A DNA stretch of 64,000 nt from Streptomyces sp. AA1529 (GTDB taxonomy: Bacteria > Actinomycetota > Actinomycetes > Streptomycetales > Streptomycetaceae), in NCBI RefSeq assembly GCF_000280905.1, contig NZ_ALAP01000094.1, forward strand, positions 57,500 through 121,499. The letters run 5' to 3'. Made by a program: the position numbers and the translations under genes. This document shows, piece by piece, positions 43,579 through 52,276 of the stretch. The notes beneath the pieces were generated by a model. The model made no database searches and was not told the origin of the DNA. It was given only the letters and a program-made list of their open reading frames with translations. Position 1 is the first letter of the stretch, and the number at the start of each line of letters is the position of its first letter.

Positions 43579-45012
43579 GTGAGCACAGTGCTGTTGGTGC
43601 ATGCCAAGGGTGGTCCGCCGCTCGGTCACGTCCTGTCCCGGGCGGCCTCGAGAGCGCAAGTGCACTTGTTGGCGCTCAGTGCGATTCCCGCGACCGTCGC
43701 CGCTTCCGCCGAAAACCTGTGCACCTCGGTCGTGACGCCCGCCGACGCGGAGCGCTCGGACCTGGTCTCGCTGATCACCTCGCGGGCCGAGGCCGTGGGC
43801 GCGGACGCGGTGCTCACCTTCTCCGAGTATGCGGTCGTAGCGGTCGCCGAGGCATGCGAGGTGCTCGGCCTCGCTGGGGCCGGCGGCGCCGCAGCGTTGG
43901 CCCGCGACAAGCGGATGATGCGGCGCACCTGGCAGCGCAGTGGCTTGCCGCAGCCTGAGTTCCGCCCGGTCGCCACGCAGGCGGAACTTCGCGAGGCCGT
44001 CGCCGACCTGCCCGCCCCCATGCTGCTGAAGGCGGCCTGGAGTGCAGGCTCCACCGCCCACCAGATCATCGGCTCCCCGCAGGAGGCCGACGCGGCCTGG
44101 CGGCGCTCGCGCGAGGTGATGGCCGAATCCGCCCAATCGGGCTTCGCCGAACTCCATGTGGCCGAGGCAGAGGCGCATTTCGTGGTCGAGGAGATCGTGA
44201 CGGGCGCCACGGCGCAGTGGTTCGACGAGCCCGGTTGGGGCGACTACGTCAGCGTCGAGGGGGTGGTGGCCGAGGGCGTCTTCCACCCGGTCTGTGTCAG
44301 CGGCCGGATGCCCACGGTGGAGCCGTTCACCGAGCGTGCCACTATCACTCCCGCGCTCCTTCCCGCAGACCTCCAGGACCGCGTGGTCGCCCTCGCCCGA
44401 AGGGCTGTCGACGCTCTCGGCCTGCGCGATTGCGGCACCCACACCGAGATCAAACTCGGGGCCGGCGGGCGCATGTGGCTGATCGAGACGGCCGCCCGGT
44501 TCGGCGGTGCGATGACTGTGCCGCAGATCGAGGAGGTCTTCCGGCTCGACCTCGTCGGCATGCTCGTGGACCACCTCCTGGGTCGCCCGGTCTCCTGGCC
44601 CGAGCAGGCCCTCGGCCCCGAGCAGGCGCGGGGCGCAGCAGGCTCCCTCGTCGTCCTCGCGGTGGACGGCCACGGTGCGGCCTGGCGGGACCGCAGGGTC
44701 TGGGACTTTCCCGCGGTGCAGCATGCCGTCGCACTGAGCGAGGGCAGCAAACTCTCGGTCGTCCCGGACAGTTCGCTGCCCGACGGCAGCATCGTGCCGG
44801 TCTACGATCCCGTCGGCGGAGCCAACACGATGGCGGCCCTGTGCCTGCTCTTTGCTGACGACGCGCGCACCGTGCTCCGCGATTTCACGGCCCTGGTGAA
44901 CGCCCTGCCCGCCGTGCTGCCGCCGCCCGTCGTGCCCAGCGTGCCGCAGTCCGCGCCCGCCGCCGGCTCCCGGATCCGTCCGGCCGCGGAGCCCGAGGGG
45001 GTCCCCGCATGA
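43579..45012 (+). CDS. ATP-grasp carboxylate-amine ligase
   Basis: A 477-residue ATP-grasp enzyme. The pre-ATP-grasp fold covers about residues 1-110. MLLKAAWSAGSTAHQII provides the nucleotide-binding lysine near 151. EAHFVVEEIVTGATAQWFDE and YVSVEGVVAEGVFHPVCVSG form the central strands. GTHTEIKLGAGGRMWLIETA contains the Glu/Asn-type metal ligands, and ARFGGAMTVPQ follows. The overall plan resembles L-amino-acid ligases of the BacD/BL00235 type, which join an acyl phosphate to an amine to make a dipeptide or amide. GTG at 43579 has GGGAGAC upstream. The stop overlaps the start of the dikinase-like gene. Substrates are unknown. Confidence 0.9.
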   Translation: MSTVLLVHAKGGPPLGHVLSRAASRAQVHLLALSAIPATVAASAENLCTSVVTPADAERSDLVSLITSRAEAVGADAVLTFSEYAVVAVAEACEVLGLAGAGGAAALARDKRMMRRTWQRSGLPQPEFRPVATQAELREAVADLPAPMLLKAAWSAGSTAHQIIGSPQEADAAWRRSREVMAESAQSGFAELHVAEAEAHFVVEEIVTGATAQWFDEPGWGDYVSVEGVVAEGVFHPVCVSGRMPTVEPFTERATITPALLPADLQDRVVALARRAVDALGLRDCGTHTEIKLGAGGRMWLIETAARFGGAMTVPQIEEVFRLDLVGMLVDHLLGRPVSWPEQALGPEQARGAAGSLVVLAVDGHGAAWRDRRVWDFPAVQHAVALSEGSKLSVVPDSSLPDGSIVPVYDPVGGANTMAALCLLFADDARTVLRDFTALVNALPAVLPPPVVPSVPQSAPAAGSRIRPAAEPEGVPA

Positions 45013-47030
45013 GCGGCCGCGTTGCCGACCGGTTCGGAACCGGCGCACCGGAATCCTCGACCGACAGCACAGTTGTCGGCGAGAATCTTTCGCTGCCGCT
45101 GTTCCGCACGCTTTCCGGGGTCCTTTCCGGCCACCCGTACCTCAAGGTCGTCGTCGACCGGGCCGAGGGCACCTGGCATCTGCTCGACACGGCCGCGCAT
45201 CCCTTCCACGTCAACTACATCGCGACCCAAGTGCTCGGCATGGATCTCGCCGAACTCGACGCCACACTCGACGAGTTCAACGCATCCGTCTACATGGACC
45301 CCGAGCGACGCTTCCTGCTCGGGGTGCTGTCCCTGCACACCGACGAGGACCCGGAGGGTCGTGAGCGCACCTTCCTCGTGCTGGAGACGACCGAGGCCGA
45401 CACGATGCACGGGGGGTTGCTGGAGTTCTTCTTCACCTTCGTCCGTGAGCGCGTCGACGGCAGGCTGCCGCTCCTGCTCAAGCCCGCCAATCACGGCCAG
45501 GAGGAAGAGCTGGCCGCAGTCAGCGAGCAGCGGGTGCCGCGTATCCTCAGCCACGAACTCTTCGGCACCAGGACCCGGACCCCGCTCAACCCCGGTGAGG
45601 CGACTGGCAGGTTGCGCTGTTTCCGGAGCGTGGAGGAGTACGAGGCGGCGGTCGACGGGCTCGGCTGGTCGGACATCGTCGCCATGCCCTCCCTGCCGGA
45701 CAACGTCGAGCGGGTGGCCGGGCTCATCAACACCGAGCCCATCACCCCGCTGTCCCACACCAACGTTCTCGCCTCCGGATGGGACATTCCCAACGCGATC
45801 CTCCGCGATCTGGAACAGCTCGTCGAGAAGGACGGCCTGGACGGCGCCTGGGTCCGCTACCGGGTTCGCGAGGACGAGATCACCCTTGAGCGGCTGGATC
45901 AGGCCCCAGAGCTGCGGGCCCCGGCCTGGCATCAGCAGCGCATCCGGCTGGAACCCCCGCTCCTCGAGGACGCGCCCGTGCTCTCCCTGTACCGGCTGCG
46001 CAGCGCTGACCGGGACCGCTACGGCACCAAGGCGGCCAACCTCGGAGAGCTGCATCAGGTACTCGACAGCCGCACGGCCGATCTCACCGGGTTCTACGGT
46101 CGCCCCCGCCCACCACGGGAGGACCTGTACGGGCACCTGGCGGCCAGGCTCGGCCTGCGCACGCCCTCCGCTGCGGAACTCCGCGCGGCTGCGGTGTCCT
46201 TCGTGGCCGACACGGTCGAGGCGCCCGAGGGCATCGCCTTGCCGTTCTCCCTCCAGCACCGCTTCCTCACCTCCTCTCCGGCGCTCCAACAAGGCATCGG
46301 CAAGCTGAAGATGGCGCTCGAACTCGATGCGACCGACGTGCTCGACTCGCTCTGCCTGCATGTCCAGCACCTGATCAGGCACACCCCGATACCCGAGTCC
46401 GTCGCCAGGGAGATCACCTGCGTCCTCCCCGCCCCGCTTGCCACGCGCGGCCGCCTCGTGGTGCGCTCCTCCTCCAACGCCGAGGACCTTCCGGGCTTCT
46501 CCGCGGCCGGCCTCTACGATTCCGTCACCACCGTCCGCGGCACCGACGAACTCCTCGACGCCGTGCGCCGCGTCTGGGCCTCCCTGCTCTCGCCGCGCAG
46601 CGTGCGGCTGCGCCACCAGGCGGGCATCTCCCTGGACGACACGTACATGGGCGTGATCATCCAGGTGTATGTCCCCGCTGCGCTCGGCGGTGTCCTGGTG
46701 ACCTGCAACCCGACCCGACGCCAGGACTTTCGCAACGTCTATCTCAACTGCTCGCCGGGTTCGCCCGAACAGGTCGTGGAGGGAGCCGTCCTGCCGCAGC
46801 AGTACTGCTACAACACCGTCGAGGGGGGCGGCCGAACCGTCGACCTCGGTTCCTGGAGCGAGGGGCTGTCCGCCGGTACGCGCGCCCGACTTGCGGACCT
46901 GTCGTTGACCGGGCGGCTGCTGCAGTCCCACTTCAGTGCACCCGAGGTGGACGCCCCCCTGGACATCGAGTGGCTGCTGACCGACCAGCATGACTTCCGC
47001 CTGGTCCAGATCCGCCCCTACGCGCTGTGA
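45009..47030 (+). CDS. PEP/pyruvate-binding (dikinase-like) protein with permuted domain order
   Basis: A 673-residue protein. The C-terminal half (about 335-673) is a PPDK/PEP-synthase nucleotide-binding ATP-grasp domain: KAANLGELHQVL at 341-352, VRSSSNAEDLPGFSAAGLYD near 484-503, GVIIQVYVPAALGGVLVTCN and finally DIEWLLTDQHDFRLVQIRP. The N-terminal half contains TPLSHTNVLASGWDIPN (246-262), which looks like the swivelling phosphohistidine motif with His250. In PEP synthase that domain follows the ATP domain; here it precedes it, as in glucan water dikinases. Residues 30-160 match nothing I recognise. It is coupled on both sides by start-stop overlaps. It probably phosphorylates or activates a small acceptor for the ligase. 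Confidence 0.85.
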   Translation: MSGRVADRFGTGAPESSTDSTVVGENLSLPLFRTLSGVLSGHPYLKVVVDRAEGTWHLLDTAAHPFHVNYIATQVLGMDLAELDATLDEFNASVYMDPERRFLLGVLSLHTDEDPEGRERTFLVLETTEADTMHGGLLEFFFTFVRERVDGRLPLLLKPANHGQEEELAAVSEQRVPRILSHELFGTRTRTPLNPGEATGRLRCFRSVEEYEAAVDGLGWSDIVAMPSLPDNVERVAGLINTEPITPLSHTNVLASGWDIPNAILRDLEQLVEKDGLDGAWVRYRVREDEITLERLDQAPELRAPAWHQQRIRLEPPLLEDAPVLSLYRLRSADRDRYGTKAANLGELHQVLDSRTADLTGFYGRPRPPREDLYGHLAARLGLRTPSAAELRAAAVSFVADTVEAPEGIALPFSLQHRFLTSSPALQQGIGKLKMALELDATDVLDSLCLHVQHLIRHTPIPESVAREITCVLPAPLATRGRLVVRSSSNAEDLPGFSAAGLYDSVTTVRGTDELLDAVRRVWASLLSPRSVRLRHQAGISLDDTYMGVIIQVYVPAALGGVLVTCNPTRRQDFRNVYLNCSPGSPEQVVEGAVLPQQYCYNTVEGGGRTVDLGSWSEGLSAGTRARLADLSLTGRLLQSHFSAPEVDAPLDIEWLLTDQHDFRLVQIRPYAL

Positions 47031-48493
47031 GCGCCCGCCTCCAGCGCTCGCGCTCCGCCGCGCGGCCTGCGGCCACTCCTCTGACCGGCGCCGCCCGCCG
47101 CATCATCCGGCTCAACTACGGCTTCCAACTGCTGTTCAACCTGCTGTGGTGGATGCCGGTGTTCTACGCCTACCAGAAGGATGCCGGCCTCTCCGACGGG
47201 CAGATCTTCGGTATCCAGAGTATCTACTATGTGGCCTTCTGCCTCTTCGAGATCCCGACCGGGCTGATCGCCGATCGTGTCGGCGCCCGCAACTGCCTGC
47301 GGGCCGGCGCCATTGTGATGACGGCGGCGAATCTCGCTCCGGTGTTCAGCGCCTCGTACACCGGCTTCCTCGTCCACTTCCTCGCGATCGCCGCGGGCCG
47401 CTCCCTCACCTCGGGAGCGGCCAGCGCCTACCTGTACGACGGGCTGCGTGCCGAGCGATGCGACAAGCACTACCTGAAGGCGGAGGGCACGGCCCGAGCA
47501 CTCGGACTCGCTGCGAAAGTTCTGTGCTGGCCACTGGTCGGGCCGCTGATGGCCCTCGCTCACCCTGCTCCGTACGTCCTGAGCGCCGTGAGCGCGGCGG
47601 GCTCCCTGGCCTGCGCCGTGGCCCTGCCCCGGTTGGCCGTCCCCGGCGGGGCGGGCGGCACGGCATCATCGGGCCGAACGAGGAAGGAGTCCGGGGCTTC
47701 GGGGGGTGGCCGCGGGCGCGGTATCTCGCTGGGCGACGCGAAGGCCGCACTGCGCTGCATCGCCTCGTCGCCATGGCTGGCACTGGTGATGGTGCAGGGC
47801 GTGGCCGTGTTCACACTGTCCCGGATCTGCCAGGTCAACCTCTTCCAGCCGATCCTGCTCGACCACGGCATCGGTGAGTCTTCACACGGTGGGGTGCTCG
47901 CTGCCATGACGGTGACGGAGGCCGTGGGCTCGGCGCGCCCCCAGTGGCTCGGTACCCGCCTGAGACCGGTGGCCTGGGTGTCCGTCCTCAGCCTCGCCCT
48001 CGCGGGCACCCTGGCGGGCATCACCCTCGGCGGACCCTGGACGGTCGTCGCCCTGCTCTGCTTGTTCGCCGCCGCCACCGGCTTCGCCTACCCGATCCAG
48101 CGCAAGCTGGTCAACGACGCCGTTCCCGCCCACGCCCCGCGGGCGACGCTCTTGTCGGCCGAGTCGATCGTGGACCGCGCAGTGTGCGCACTGGCGGCCG
48201 TCGCCGTGGGTGCCTACCTCTCCGCCGGACGCCTGGACGCCCTGCTCTGGCACAGCGCCCTGGCGACCGCTGTACTTCTCGGCGCCTTCCAACTCGTTCT
48301 GCGCAGCGGGGTGATGCGGCGCGTTCCCGACGGGACGGGCAACGGGAACGCCACCGAGGAGACGGCCGACCGCCCCCTCCCGGGCGCGGCGGCGGACACG
48401 GGTGCTCCGCCGGCGTCCGGCGCACCTGGGAGGCCAGGCGCGGGCGGGGCAGGACCCCCGACATCGGACGCACACCCCAAGGCCGGAGCGTAG
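47027..48493 (+). CDS. MFS transporter (probable exporter)
   Basis: A 488-residue major facilitator. About twelve hydrophobic segments start near residue 28 (NYGFQLLFNLLWWMPVFYAY). The MFS loop motif is GLIADRVGARNCLRAG near 74-89, and a central cytoplasmic loop rich in Gly/Ser/Arg (around 206-235) divides the halves. The last 60 residues form a Gly/Ala/Pro-rich tail. It has the short N-terminus typical of drug-efflux-like members. GTG overlaps the stop of the dikinase-like gene, so it is the third gene of the operon and the likely exporter of its product. Confidence 0.9.
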   Translation: MSARLQRSRSAARPAATPLTGAARRIIRLNYGFQLLFNLLWWMPVFYAYQKDAGLSDGQIFGIQSIYYVAFCLFEIPTGLIADRVGARNCLRAGAIVMTAANLAPVFSASYTGFLVHFLAIAAGRSLTSGAASAYLYDGLRAERCDKHYLKAEGTARALGLAAKVLCWPLVGPLMALAHPAPYVLSAVSAAGSLACAVALPRLAVPGGAGGTASSGRTRKESGASGGGRGRGISLGDAKAALRCIASSPWLALVMVQGVAVFTLSRICQVNLFQPILLDHGIGESSHGGVLAAMTVTEAVGSARPQWLGTRLRPVAWVSVLSLALAGTLAGITLGGPWTVVALLCLFAAATGFAYPIQRKLVNDAVPAHAPRATLLSAESIVDRAVCALAAVAVGAYLSAGRLDALLWHSALATAVLLGAFQLVLRSGVMRRVPDGTGNGNATEETADRPLPGAAADTGAPPASGAPGRPGAGGAGPPTSDAHPKAGA

Positions 48494-48579
48494 GAAGCCA
48501 CATGTCCACCCCCCTCCCGGGGGCGAATGGAGCCGCAGAGGCGCTTGCACGCGGCCCGCCGTGCCGCCGCTCTCGGGCG

Positions 48580-49212
48580 TCAGGAGCCGTGCGTCAGGCG
48601 TTCGATGACCCGGGCCGGGAGGTAGGTGGGACGGGAAGGCTGACCGACCTGGTAGGCCACGTAGCAGAGCGAGGCGGCGACAGCGGTCTCCTCGGCGGTC
48701 TCGGCCTCGTAGACGAGACGGCAGCCGTTCGCGTCGGCCCTGGCACGCTCCCAGAGAGCGGGTGCGGGCTTGCGCTCAGCCTCGGTGCGCGGAGTGAGGA
48801 TCCGGTCGCCGAAGTCCTCCCAGGCGAAGGGGGCGGAGCCCTTCCAGGCCCTGTCGACCTCCTTCTTCAAGGCGGCAGCACGCTCGGCGTCCGTCTCACC
48901 CCAGGAGGACGGGACGTTGGTGATCAGCCCGACCTCGATGTTCCGCTTCCGCAACTCGCGCAGATAGGCGGCCGCGCCGGGCATATAGCTGATGCTGGAG
49001 TCCTCGGCCGTGTGCACCAGGGTCTCGCCCAAATCGAAGTAGACGATGACGCAGCCGCGTGCGGCGTCCGCCCGCGCCCCGGCCGGAGCGTCATGCGACA
49101 CCTCCACGGGCACGGCCGCGTTCGCCGCAGTACCCGGCGCGGCCCACACCAGTACGGCACCTGAGAACGCGAGGCTCGTGCGGAAGAAGCCGCGGAATGC
49201 GGATCTTGTCAT
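48580..49212 (-). CDS. secreted HAD-superfamily hydrolase-like protein
   Basis: A 210-residue protein with a signal peptide (residues 1-34, FFRTSLAFSGAVLVWAAPGT, cleavage near ANA). A HAD-like core follows: motif I IVYFDLGETLVHT around 54-66 with Asp nucleophile, motif II LITNVPSSWGE, and a Lys-containing motif III around TEAERKPAP. The second aspartate of the classical DxD motif is replaced (FDLGET), so phosphatase activity is not certain. ATG 49212 is preceded by GAGGAGAAGG. It converges on the MFS gene and is probably monocistronic. An acid-phosphatase or dehalogenase-like role outside the cytoplasm is possible. Confidence 0.78.
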   Translation of the reverse strand: MTRSAFRGFFRTSLAFSGAVLVWAAPGTAANAAVPVEVSHDAPAGARADAARGCVIVYFDLGETLVHTAEDSSISYMPGAAAYLRELRKRNIEVGLITNVPSSWGETDAERAAALKKEVDRAWKGSAPFAWEDFGDRILTPRTEAERKPAPALWERARADANGCRLVYEAETAEETAVAASLCYVAYQVGQPSRPTYLPARVIERLTHGS

Positions 49213-49899
49213 GGTGGTCGGCGCCCTTCTCCTCGACGCATCTCGTGGATGCACATGTCCGGTGCGTGACACGCGGCCGGTCCAACGTGGCCCTCGCATG
49301 CCCGGAAGAACGTTCCGTTCCCTCCCCGCCATACCCCTGAACAGCGCACACCACTCGGCCCCCGCCTGAGCTGTGGAAGAAGGAGGTGTGGCCGCAGGTA
49401 GAACAGCCGCGGCGGCGTCCGGGGCCCGGATCCCCTTCGCGGACGGGCCGGGCAGTCAGTCGATGACGCCGCCGCGCGCGAAGACCTGGGCCGGATCGGC
49501 CAGACGCTGGTGGTGCGGTTTCGTGGACGCTGCTCCGGCCGGCTCCCGATGGCGGGCATGACCTGCTACGAGACCGGCGAGCGTTCCCGGCTGATCCACG
49601 CGGTCCGCGAATACAACGGGCGTGAGAACCAGCCCAAGGGCTTCGGATCGCGCAAGCGCATCCAGTACCGGCCACACCTGATCGACTGCTGCCTCGCCGC
49701 CACCGGCCTCGTCATCGATGAATGACCGGCATCATGCATTCAAGTTCAGTGGCCACCGGGACTGGAGCCCAAACGGTGGGGCAGGTCAGAACGTCTCGGA
49801 GGTCTGTGCGGTGGCGTCGTCCACGGCCACTCCGCCCGGCGATGACCCCACTGCGTCCAACCCGGACGCTCCCGGCCACAGGGCCCGAGCATTCTCTGC
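49213..49899. other. long region without intact gene; unidentified plus-strand coding fragment at 49558-49725
   Basis: About 690 bases. The only coding-like stretch is on the plus strand at 49558-49725, reading TCYETGERSRLIHAVREYNG and RKRIQYRPHLIDCCLAATGL up to a stop at 49725. It has lower G+C and looks like the C-terminal end of a gene whose start is lost; I do not recognise the family. The rest, including 49213-49450, shows no gene. Confidence 0.4.
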
Positions 49900-50316
49900 T
49901 CAGTCGGCGTCGAACGCCTCGGCCACCGTCAGCGTGTCCTCGTGCAGCTGCAGGCGAACGATCCGCCCGTCCTCGACCACCAGGTGCACGGCCACCGGTG
50001 TGGTGAACTGCTTGCCGGTGGTCACGACGGTGTGGGTGAAGACCGCCAGCAGCACCACGTCACCACCGTCGACGATGACGCGCTCCAGTGTGACGCTGCT
50101 CCTGCCGTGCTCGAAGTGCGGCCACATCGTCGTGAAGTACGGCGCGACCTCCGCTCGGCGGGTGCGGCGTCCGGTCCAGGGCAGCGCGTCACTGCCCGGG
50201 ACCTGCCAGTCGATCTCCGCGGCGAACAGGTCCTGGATGCCGTCGGGGTCCTGCCTGCCGAGGCGTTCCACGAACTTCTCGGCCACGGCCCGCGAGGTCT
50301 GAGCGTCTGTTGTCAT
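49900..50316 (-). CDS. SnoaL-like/NTF2-fold protein
   Basis: A 138-residue SnoaL-type alpha+beta barrel. The helical N-terminus AVAEKFVERLGRQDPDGIQD is followed by LFAAEIDWQVPG and the barrel strands VTLERVIVDGGDVVLLAVFT, TPVAVHLVVEDGRIVRLQLH and the ending EDTLTVAEAFD. Members are isomerases, hydrolases or ligand-binding proteins; no catalytic residue set identifies which. The start is an ATG with AAGGACAAGGAC upstream. A GTAA-N9-TTAC site about 150 bases upstream matches one before the adjacent Rrf2 regulator, so it is probably an Rrf2 target. Confidence 0.85.
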   Translation of the reverse strand: MTTDAQTSRAVAEKFVERLGRQDPDGIQDLFAAEIDWQVPGSDALPWTGRRTRRAEVAPYFTTMWPHFEHGRSSVTLERVIVDGGDVVLLAVFTHTVVTTGKQFTTPVAVHLVVEDGRIVRLQLHEDTLTVAEAFDAD

Positions 50317-50465
50317 CGTCCTTGTCCTTGTCGTTCGTCTCTTCGTCGGCTCGTCGAGGTGTCGGTCGGGCCCCGGGCCGGGCGCAGGGAGTGCTTGCCG
50401 CTCAGCGGCCCGTCGGGCTGCGCGAGCGCCCGGCCGGTACGCGATGGGCCGCTCTGATCGTTGAT

Positions 50466-50482
50466 GTAATGATGTTTGTTAC
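50466..50482 (-). promoter_or_regulatory. candidate Rrf2 operator, SnoaL promoter
   Basis: GTAATGATGTTTGTTAC: GTAA-N9-TTAC symmetry extended by an outer A/T pair (ATGTAA...TTACAT). It lies in an A/T-rich pocket upstream of the SnoaL-like gene and has exactly the geometry of the site at 51011. Confidence 0.65.
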
Positions 50483-50535
50483 ATTGAGGGCCGCAGGAGG
50501 CAATTCCCCTCGGTCCGGGGGAGGGTGGTCTGGGG

Positions 50536-50967
50536 TCAGGCGGCTCTCAGTACGTCCCGCAGTACGTCCTCCAGCGTGGTCTTGGCCAGCTCCGCACGCA
50601 GAGCGGCCTCCACCTCGTCGTACACGGCGGTCATCGCAGGTCCGATGCCGTGCCCCACGACGCACTCGGGGTCCGGTGGCGTCCGGTGCAGCGCGAAGAC
50701 CGGACCTGGTTCGATCGCCTGGTGGACGTCGAGCAAGGTGATCGCCGCCAGTTCCCGCGCGAGCGTCCAGCCCGCCCCGGCCCCCCGCCGCGAGTGGGCC
50801 AGGCCTGCTTTGCGCAACTGGCCCAGCAGTCTGCGGATCACCACAGGGTTGGTGTTGACGCTCGTCGCGATCTGCTCGGAGGTGGCGACCTCATGGCCGC
50901 GCCGCTGGTAGAGCCCGATCCATGTCAGGGTGTGCGCCGCGATGGTCAGTCTGCTGTTGGCGCTCAC
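50536..50967 (-). CDS. Rrf2-family transcriptional regulator
   Basis: A 143-residue Rrf2 regulator. The winged helix-turn-helix covers about residues 6-60 (RLTIAAHTLTWIGLYQRRGH, VATSEQIATSVNTNPVVIRR, LLGQLRKAGLAHSRRGAGAG). A dimerisation helix region follows (ITLLDVHQAIE). The usual three-cysteine cluster for an iron-sulfur centre is not present; only one cysteine (PECVVGHGIG) is visible, so it may sense by thiol chemistry or without a metal. GTG 50967 is chosen to match the family N-terminus. A GTAA-N9-TTAC site lies 44-60 bases upstream, indicating autoregulation. Confidence 0.85.
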   Translation of the reverse strand: MSANSRLTIAAHTLTWIGLYQRRGHEVATSEQIATSVNTNPVVIRRLLGQLRKAGLAHSRRGAGAGWTLARELAAITLLDVHQAIEPGPVFALHRTPPDPECVVGHGIGPAMTAVYDEVEAALRAELAKTTLEDVLRDVLRAA

Positions 50968-51010
50968 GTCGGACTCGGCCCCCTCGTCTTCCTCGCTCCT
51001 GCGACTGGTC

Positions 51011-51027
51011 GTAACCGTAATAGTTAC
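51011..51027 (-). promoter_or_regulatory. candidate Rrf2 operator, autoregulatory
   Basis: GTAACCGTAATAGTTAC: GTAA-N9-TTAC, the same 17-base geometry as at 50466-50482. It is located just upstream of the Rrf2 start. Confidence 0.65.
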
Positions 51028-51265
51028 AAGAACGGACGGCAACTCCTGCGCTGCCGGATCGATCCCGTCGGGAGCCCCGGAAGGGGAGCCCGGATTCGCC
51101 CCCCGGCTCCCATCCGCGTGAACCGGCGTGCAGGGCGCGGCCCGTGGGAGGGCTGCCCCTGTCGGGACGTTGCGCTGTTCGGCAGCCGCCAAGCCCTCCA
51201 AGGCCGCGACAGCCCTCCAAGGCCGCCACGGCCGTCGACTTCCATGGGTCAGGGCGGGGCAGGTC

Positions 51266-51919
51266 CTAGGTTCTGCGGCCTTCCGCGGAGGCGAATCCGA
51301 GCCAGGTGTGCCGGTTGCGCCACCAGCACCAGCCGACCTTCGCGGCGCCGCGGCGCTCCCGCCCGTCCCGGCCGGTGCCGTTGCTGATCCACAGGGCCGG
51401 GGTGCGGGCGTCCAGGGCGCCGTTGGGCTTCCGCAGCCGGGAGCCGATGGTCATGAAGCATTGGTTGCGTTCCAGCGCTGCCGGCTGGTGGAGCACCCAC
51501 TGGATGCCCTCGGTGAGCAGGAGCGGCGTACGGCCCTGCTCGGCAAGGGCGGGCAGGGCCTCCTCCGGACTCCAGTTGGCCATGTGGTCGCCGCGGTCGA
51601 TGCCGGCGGCGAGGTAGAGGGGGGCGTCGGGCAGGTCGATGCCGCAGGGGGTGAAGCGGTCGACGTCGGTCATGTCGCTGACGACAAAGCCGGGCTTGTC
51701 ACCGCGGCGGAGCAGCGGGGCGAGCGCGGAGGCCGGAACCCGGTCGGGGTGAACGGCGAGGAGGGCGCCCTCGTCGGTGGCGGATTCCGCGGCGAAGGCG
51801 CGGAGGGTGTGGGCGGGCAGTCGGGCCAGGTCGTGCACGCCGAGGGCGATCAGGTTTTCCGCCTGGGCGGTGAGCGTCGGGAGTGTGGGTATGGGGGCGG
51901 CGGACGTCGAGGTGGACAA
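51266..51919 (-). CDS. DUF5701-like protein
   Basis: A protein of about 217 residues. Recognisable parts are LTAQAENLIALGVHDLARLP at the start, LRRGDKPGFVVSDMTDVDRF and PDAPLYLAAGIDRGDHMANW in the middle, and a Trp-rich end, KVGWCWWRNRHTWLGFASAE. These match a conserved actinomycete family (DUF5701 by recollection) without known function; there is no catalytic motif I can name. TTG at 51919 is proposed because AGGGAG lies four bases upstream and it gives the family-length N-terminus; ATG at 51949 is the alternative. It is divergent from the TetR regulator. Confidence 0.7.
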   Translation of the reverse strand: MSTSTSAAPIPTLPTLTAQAENLIALGVHDLARLPAHTLRAFAAESATDEGALLAVHPDRVPASALAPLLRRGDKPGFVVSDMTDVDRFTPCGIDLPDAPLYLAAGIDRGDHMANWSPEEALPALAEQGRTPLLLTEGIQWVLHQPAALERNQCFMTIGSRLRKPNGALDARTPALWISNGTGRDGRERRGAAKVGWCWWRNRHTWLGFASAEGRRT

Positions 51920-52276
51920 GGCACTCCCTGAGGTGCGGGGAACGGGCATGGGTGAGTCGGCGGGGGCGGCCGGATCGGCCCTGGCGGGTCGGCGCCGATT
52001 CCCGGCGCCGATCGGCGTCGTGCGGGGCCGGGAATCGGCGCGCGGCGGCGGTGGATGCGAGAGCGGGCTTTCGGCGGCGTGGAGCAAACGTGCGGTACTG
52101 CCCATACGGGCGCAGGGGCGGTCAGGGTCCATCAGGAGCAGAGCAGAGCAGAGCGGGTGCGTGCGTGAGCCCGTCGTGGAGGATCCGCACCGTCGAAGAA
52201 GCTTGCTATCAGTATAAAAATACTCGCGGCGAAGAAGGGGGTCAACATAAAAATGCTATCGGTGTAAGATTTTTTC
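51920..52276. other. divergent region with A/T-rich promoter segment
   Basis: About 350 bases with no gene. The left part is G+C-rich and without structure I can interpret. The last 75 bases before the TetR start are strikingly A/T-rich and carry the dyads listed at 52211-52255. Confidence 0.4.
52211..52255 (+). promoter_or_regulatory. paired A/T-rich dyads upstream of TetR gene
   Basis: AGTAT-AAAA-ATACT (52211-52224) and CAT-AAAA-ATG (52246-52255) share the AT-AAAA-AT core and are centred 33 bases apart, about three helical turns. GCTATC precedes the first and follows the second. Likely TetR autoregulatory sites. Confidence 0.5.
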
